DNA from: Gemmatimonadota bacterium
GTDB taxonomy: Bacteria; Gemmatimonadota; Gemmatimonadetes; Gemmatimonadales; GWC2-71-9
NCBI GenBank assembly: GCA_029862935.1
Contig: JAOTWK010000137.1
Coordinates: 1-8,464 of the forward strand
Direction of reading: 5' to 3'
Length of the DNA stretch: 8,464 bases
Program-made: the position numbers and the translations under genes
Part shown: positions 5,899-8,464 of the stretch, in pieces
Layout: every line of letters begins with the position of its first letter
Position numbering within the stretch: position 1 is the stretch's first letter
The notes under the pieces: generated by a model
The model's database searches: none
What the model saw: only the letters and a program-made list of their open reading frames with translations
Told to the model about the DNA's origin: nothing

Positions 5899-6003
5899 AT
5901 GAATCCCGATGTGAAACCGGCGGGCGTGGTCATTTGGAGCGCCTTCATTATGGCGGTAGCCGCCGTCATCCTCGTCGCGATCTCGAGGATCCGCCCCTTC
6001 TGA
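5899..6003 (+). CDS. Possible 34-residue single-span membrane peptide
   Basis: ATG at 5899 to TGA at 6001-6003 encodes 34 residues: a short polar start (MNPDVKPAG), an uninterrupted hydrophobic span VVIWSAFIMAVAAVILVAI (10-28) and a basic end (SRIRPF). A clean transmembrane segment with positive charge after it is unusual for a chance frame in GC-rich DNA. Against it, no Shine-Dalgarno is visible before the ATG and I know no family. It lies between rpsU and the SnoaL-like lipoprotein gene. If it is not real, 5722-6130 is noncoding. Confidence 0.5.
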   Translation: MNPDVKPAGVVIWSAFIMAVAAVILVAISRIRPF

Positions 6004-6011
6004 CCCCATCT

Positions 6012-6054
6012 GGCACCATTTGGTGTCGTGCCTACCCCCGTGCTCTCGAGAGCA
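6012..6054 (+). promoter_or_regulatory. Two small dyads upstream of the lipoprotein gene
   Basis: GGCACC-ATTT-GGTGTC (6012-6027) forms a six-pair hairpin with one G·U, directly after the small peptide stop. TGCTCTCGAGAGCA (6041-6054) is a perfect 14-bp palindrome 77 bp before the lipoprotein start, and could be a dimeric regulator site. Both are short, so this is tentative. Confidence 0.3.
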
Positions 6055-6130
6055 TGGCGGGAGTACCGCGTGCGAGTCGGAGATGCTCGCGCGTATTTCG
6101 CATTCACCACAAACGGAGGAAGACAGAACA

Positions 6131-6637
6131 ATGGTAGCTCACGGAAGAAAGGGACTGGGTGTTGCTGCACTTGCTGCAGCGGTCCTAGTCATCGCGTGTC
6201 AGCCGCAGACGGACTATGCCGCCTCGATGCAGCCGACGGTCGACGCGCTGGTCGACGCCTGGAACACCGGCAATCTCGACCAGCTGGACGGTGTGGTTGC
6301 CGCGGATTTCCGGCGCCGCGCTCCTGGGGCCGAGATGGTCGAGGGGATTGATGGCTTCAAGGAGGTCATACGGAACTTCCGCACGGCGTATCCTGATCTG
6401 CGCCTCGTGTTAAACGACGCCTACTATCAGGAGAACATGGCGTTTGTGCGCTGGACGTTCACGGGTACGAACACGGGTGCCGGCGACATGCCGCCCACGG
6501 GCAAAGCGGTTGAAAACTCGGGGTTCACGGCACTGCACTTCGAGGATGGCATGTACACCTTCGAAGATGTCTACTTCGACCAACTCCCTTGGATGGAACA
6601 GCTGGGCTACACGCTGGTGCCTCCGACGACGATGTAG
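6131..6637 (+). CDS. SnoaL-like (NTF2 fold) lipoprotein
   Basis: The gene encodes 168 residues. Residues 1-22 are a lipoprotein signal (basic HGRKG, hydrophobic VAALAAAVLVIA), with the lipobox cysteine at C23 followed by Q, predicting an outer-membrane-anchored product. The mature part matches SnoaL-like polyketide-cyclase-type proteins: VDALVDAWNTGNLDQLDGVV (38-57), GFKEVIRNFRTAYPDLRLVL, VRWTFTGTNTG, and the PPTGKAV block, ending HFEDGMYTFEDVYFDQLPWM and EQLGY. In this family the pocket binds small hydrophobic molecules; the substrate here is unknown. The start at 6131 is chosen for GGAGGA (6115-6120) ten bases upstream and for the lipoprotein signal; earlier in-frame ATGs lack both. It is followed 7 bp after the stop by a heptamer hairpin. 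Confidence 0.86.
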   Translation: MVAHGRKGLGVAALAAAVLVIACQPQTDYAASMQPTVDALVDAWNTGNLDQLDGVVAADFRRRAPGAEMVEGIDGFKEVIRNFRTAYPDLRLVLNDAYYQENMAFVRWTFTGTNTGAGDMPPTGKAVENSGFTALHFEDGMYTFEDVYFDQLPWMEQLGYTLVPPTTM

Positions 6638-6644
6638 TTGGGAC

Positions 6645-6724
6645 GGATACGTGGCACGGGATACGACGACCATCGTCTGCTACGTATCCCGTATCCCGTA
6701 TCCCGTATCCCGCCTCCCGTGCCT
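6645..6724 (+). repeat. Heptamer element with inverted left arm
   Basis: Three left units, GGATACG, TGGCACG and GGATACG (6645-6665), face six right units (6683-6724): four CGTATCC, then CGCCTCC and CGTGCCT. The left arm is complementary to the first three right units (6683-6703) with two mismatches and one G·U over 21 bp. A small inner dyad, ACGA-CCA-TCGT (6666-6676), sits in the loop. The hairpin begins 7 bp after the lipoprotein stop, so it could act as a 3' end or terminator, although no T-run follows. Confidence 0.8.
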
Positions 6725-6737
6725 CACTCCGGCATGA
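6715..6737 (+). repeat. 23-bp repeat, copy 1 (identical at 7523-7545)
   Basis: The 23 bp here, beginning TCCCGTGCC and ending CCGGCATGA, recur exactly at 7523-7545. In copy 2 the minus strand encodes the last residues and stop (MPE, TGA) of the PPC-domain protein. Here the minus strand also reads MPE-stop, preceded by PNWQL, with no gene around it. Confidence 0.85.
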
Positions 6738-6765
6738 GCTGCCAATTCGGTGCACAGTGAAGCAT

Positions 6766-7452
6766 ATGGTGCGAGCGTCAGTGGATCGGACCTTCTACGC
6801 ATCTTGGATTCTAGCGAACGGATGGGCCGAAGCCGTTGGGCTGGGTACGACCCTGGTGCTCGGATGGCTCATCGGCCCGAAGATCGATCAAGCCACCGGG
6901 CCCGTCGTCATCGTCTTGGGTGCCGTGACGGCGGTGGTCCTAGGGACGTTGCTCGAAGGTGTCGTCGTAGGCTTCGCGCAGGTCGGAGTGCTTCGCCGTC
7001 GGCTTCCTTCGATCGCTCGGGAGGCGTGGATTGTCGCGACGGCGATCGGCGCCGGCGTGGCCTGGGTCTTGGGCATGATCCCCAGCACTCTCATGGCCTT
7101 GACGGTACCGGCTGCACCTGCAGCGCAGCCGGCGGAACCGAGTGTGCTGTTGCAGTACGGCTTGGCGCTGATGCTGGGTTCGGCGCTCGGGGTCATCTTG
7201 GGTGGAGCGCAGTGGTTTGTGCTCAGACGGCACGTTGCACGGGCGAGCCGCTGGATTGCGGCGAACGCCGTGGCCTGGGCCGTTGGCATGACACTCATCT
7301 TTGTGGGGATGGATCGCGTGCCGTGGGACGGCGGTGCGGCGTCGATCGTTGTGGGCATCTTCCTGGTGACGCTTCTCGTCGGCGCTGTCGTCGGAGCAAT
7401 ACACGGCCGCGTGCTCATGCACCTGATCGGCCAGGCCAGCACCGAATCCTAA
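6766..7452 (+). CDS. Multi-span membrane protein with internal duplication
   Basis: The gene encodes 228 residues with about six hydrophobic spans (about 22-37, 46-70, 88-112, 130-152, 163-182 and 192-212), so it is an inner-membrane protein. Two copies of one module are visible. The first has G69-AQ, VLRRR (75-79), W88-IVATA and W100-VLGM. The second has G147-AQ, FVLRRH (151-156), W163-IAANA and W171-AVGM. A third, partial copy may be GAIHGRVLMHLIG (210-222). Proteins with the AQW-VLRR pattern occur in several phyla without known function. The ATG at 6766 lacks a clear Shine-Dalgarno, and GTG at 6757 is an in-frame alternative. Longer readings would translate the heptamer repeats and are rejected. 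The gene is convergent with the PPC-domain gene. Confidence 0.82.
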   Translation: MVRASVDRTFYASWILANGWAEAVGLGTTLVLGWLIGPKIDQATGPVVIVLGAVTAVVLGTLLEGVVVGFAQVGVLRRRLPSIAREAWIVATAIGAGVAWVLGMIPSTLMALTVPAAPAAQPAEPSVLLQYGLALMLGSALGVILGGAQWFVLRRHVARASRWIAANAVAWAVGMTLIFVGMDRVPWDGGAASIVVGIFLVTLLVGAVVGAIHGRVLMHLIGQASTES

Positions 7453-7458
7453 CTGTGG

Positions 7459-7527
7459 CGGGATACGGGAACGGGTTGCGAAAGGACGATTAGCAGACGT
7501 GTCCCGTGCTACCGATCCCGGATCCCG
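7459..7527. repeat. Heptamer-derived inverted repeat between convergent genes
   Basis: CGGGATACGGGAACGG (7459-7474) and CCGATCCCGGATCCCG (7512-7527) are complementary at 14 of 16 positions around a 37-base loop. The arms look like diverged GGATACG/CGTATCC units. It lies between two convergent stops (7450-7452 and 7532-7534), where a bidirectional terminator would be expected, but neither side has a T-run. Confidence 0.65.
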
Positions 7528-7545
7528 TGCCTCACTCCGGCATGA
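7523..7545 (-). repeat. 23-bp repeat, copy 2 (identical at 6715-6737)
   Basis: This copy overlaps the end of the PPC-domain gene on the minus strand: its last codons MPE, its stop at 7532-7534 and the start of the flanking heptamer dyad. The exact match to 6715-6737 spans the boundary between coding and repeat DNA, as expected if one site was copied from the other. Confidence 0.85.
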
Positions 7546-8311
7546 ATCCCACCTGGAGCCGATACGCGATCTCGGCACCTTCGTCGAACGCCGACACCTT
7601 GAAGTAGACCCGCTGTCCCCGCGACACGATCAATGTGAGCGCTTCGTTGCCGCCCTTTTCCTGCAGGTCTTGGTCGGAGCGCTCCATGGGCTCGCCATAG
7701 TCGCCTTCCTCGAACGCCTCGATGACGAGGTCTCCCTCTTCGGCGCGTGTCGCCACCGTGAGTGTGCCAGACTGGTTGGCGCTATACACGTACCAGTCCC
7801 AGTAGTCGCCCATCTTCCCGTTGAGCGATTCCCGTATCACGGCTTGCCCGATGCGAATCGGCGAGGCCGAACTGGGTGAGCCGTCGGGGTCTGGTGGAAC
7901 CTCGAGATCGGGGAACGCGACCCAGGAGGCGCCGAGGCGGAACGTGGCCGTGTTGTCTCCATAACGCTCGACCCGAACTCGATACTCCCCCGCGCGCGGG
8001 ATCGTGACTGCGAACTGCTCGGCACCCGTGTCGCCGCCCATGTCTTGGTCGGATCGTCCTTCGGGGAGCGGCTGTCCGTCGGCATCGGTCACGAGGAGAA
8101 TGAGGTCGGTCTCGTCCGTCGACCTCACCGCGACCGTGAGCACCCCGGCAGACGACGCGCGAAATGGGAAGTCCGCGACATTCATGTCCGATGTCGAGCC
8201 ACTCACCACGCCACCGATCTCGAGTTGTTGGCCGCTGAGGGGGGCCGCGAACGCCAGTCCAATGATGAGCGGAGCGGCGAGCCATTCAACGCTGTGACTA
8301 CCGTGGTTCAT
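7532..8311 (-). CDS. Secreted protein with two PPC-like beta domains
   Basis: The gene encodes 259 residues. A signal peptide covers about residues 1-27 (hydrophobic LAAPLIIGLAFAAPLSG, then QQ). Two homologous beta-sandwich units follow. In the first, SSAGVLTVAVRSTDETDLIL (53-72) leads to RSDQDMGGDTGAEQFAV (86-102) and AGEYRVRVERYG. In the second, NQSGTLTVATRAEEGDLVIE (179-198) leads to RSDQDLQEKGGNEALTL (211-227) and GQRVYFKVSAF. The shared RSDQD and the GTLTV / EYRVRV layout are those of bacterial pre-peptidase C-terminal (PPC) domains, usually appendages of secreted peptidases. Here they stand alone with no protease domain, so binding or stabilising roles are more likely than catalysis. 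The start at 8311 is supported by GAGG (8320-8323) eight bases upstream. The gene converges on the membrane-protein gene. Confidence 0.85.
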   Translation of the reverse strand: MNHGSHSVEWLAAPLIIGLAFAAPLSGQQLEIGGVVSGSTSDMNVADFPFRASSAGVLTVAVRSTDETDLILLVTDADGQPLPEGRSDQDMGGDTGAEQFAVTIPRAGEYRVRVERYGDNTATFRLGASWVAFPDLEVPPDPDGSPSSASPIRIGQAVIRESLNGKMGDYWDWYVYSANQSGTLTVATRAEEGDLVIEAFEEGDYGEPMERSDQDLQEKGGNEALTLIVSRGQRVYFKVSAFDEGAEIAYRLQVGFMPE

Positions 8312-8361
8312 GGAAGACGCCTCGGGTTGTGGAGTGTGGGATCTCGGACGAAAGATATGGA

Positions 8362-8410
8362 GGACACGGGACAGGGGACACGGGACACGGGATGCGGGTT
8401 ACGGGGCACC
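8362..8410 (-). repeat. Heptamer array upstream of the PPC-domain gene
   Basis: Seven contiguous units on the plus strand, GGACACG, GGACAGG, GGACACG, GGACACG, GGATGCG, GGTTACG and GGGCACC, equal CGTGTCC-type units on the coding strand of the downstream minus gene. The array ends 50 bp before its ATG. It is a variant (GTGTCC) of the CGTATCC arrays elsewhere in the window. Confidence 0.85.
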
Positions 8411-8464
8411 GAGCTGCCACTCCCGCTTCAGCTCCCCTCCTGCCCTCTTCTGCCCCCGCTGCCC
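8411..8464. other. C-rich intergenic tail at window edge
   Basis: The last 54 bp are C-rich (CTCCCCTCCTGCCC, TGCCCCCGCTGCCC) and resemble the nonamer tracts at 966-1010 and 4479-4535. A further compound element may therefore begin beyond the window. No gene is visible. Confidence 0.35.

Noticed and set aside
5718..6170. Minus-strand 150-codon open frame after rpsU
   Set aside because: The end (SIGVRFVFGPRP) resembles an outer-membrane barrel tail, but the rest has no signal peptide, start signal or family pattern, and it overlaps better plus-strand candidates.

Overview
The window is GC-rich bacterial chromosomal DNA with tightly packed housekeeping and accessory genes and no phage, IS or conjugation genes. 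The gene mix is a partial acetyl-CoA-synthetase-like ligase, DinB and SnoaL/NTF2-like proteins, a secreted Asp-box beta-propeller, a PPC-domain secreted protein, a four-helix-bundle S23/Avd-fold protein, and a csp-rpsU pair. Together with many short-period intergenic repeats, this suggests an uncultured soil or water lineage such as Gemmatimonadota or a relative. That placement is inferred from general impression, not from a marker gene.

Layout. 1-814 (minus): N-terminal 271 codons of an AMP-forming acyl/acetyl-CoA synthetase that runs off the left edge. 889-1010: a compound 10-mer/9-mer repeat. 995-1808 (minus): a likely two-gene operon, a small two-helix membrane protein followed by a secreted NTF2-like protein. 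1809-1906: fourteen contiguous heptamers that fill the gap to the next gene. 1903-2831 (minus): a four-helix-bundle protein with a DinB protein 3 bp behind it. 2962-3031: a heptamer array that abuts the start of a secreted beta-propeller (3034-4401, plus). 4407-4478: a second copy of the compound 10-mer/9-mer element. 4604-4939: a small membrane-anchored helical protein. 5024-5065: an intrinsic terminator. 5217-5721: cold-shock protein and ribosomal protein bS21. 5899-6003: a possible 34-residue membrane peptide. 6131-6637: a SnoaL-like lipoprotein. 6766-7452: a membrane protein with an internal duplication. 7532-8311 (minus): a secreted protein with two PPC-like domains. Heptamer elements also lie at 6645-6724, 7459-7527 and 8362-8410.

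The genes do not form one recognisable pathway. Several encode cell-envelope or secreted products. The most unusual content is intergenic. Two repeat systems occupy most gene borders: (i) heptamers of the CGTATCC type, C-rich on the coding strand before starts and G-rich after stops; and (ii) a compound element of three 10-bp units, a 16-bp hairpin core and four 9-bp units. System (ii) occurs twice with identical spacing and can be drawn as a ladder-like RNA hairpin. I see no array with CRISPR properties, no tRNA or rRNA, and no reverse transcriptase that would complete a diversity-generating retroelement.
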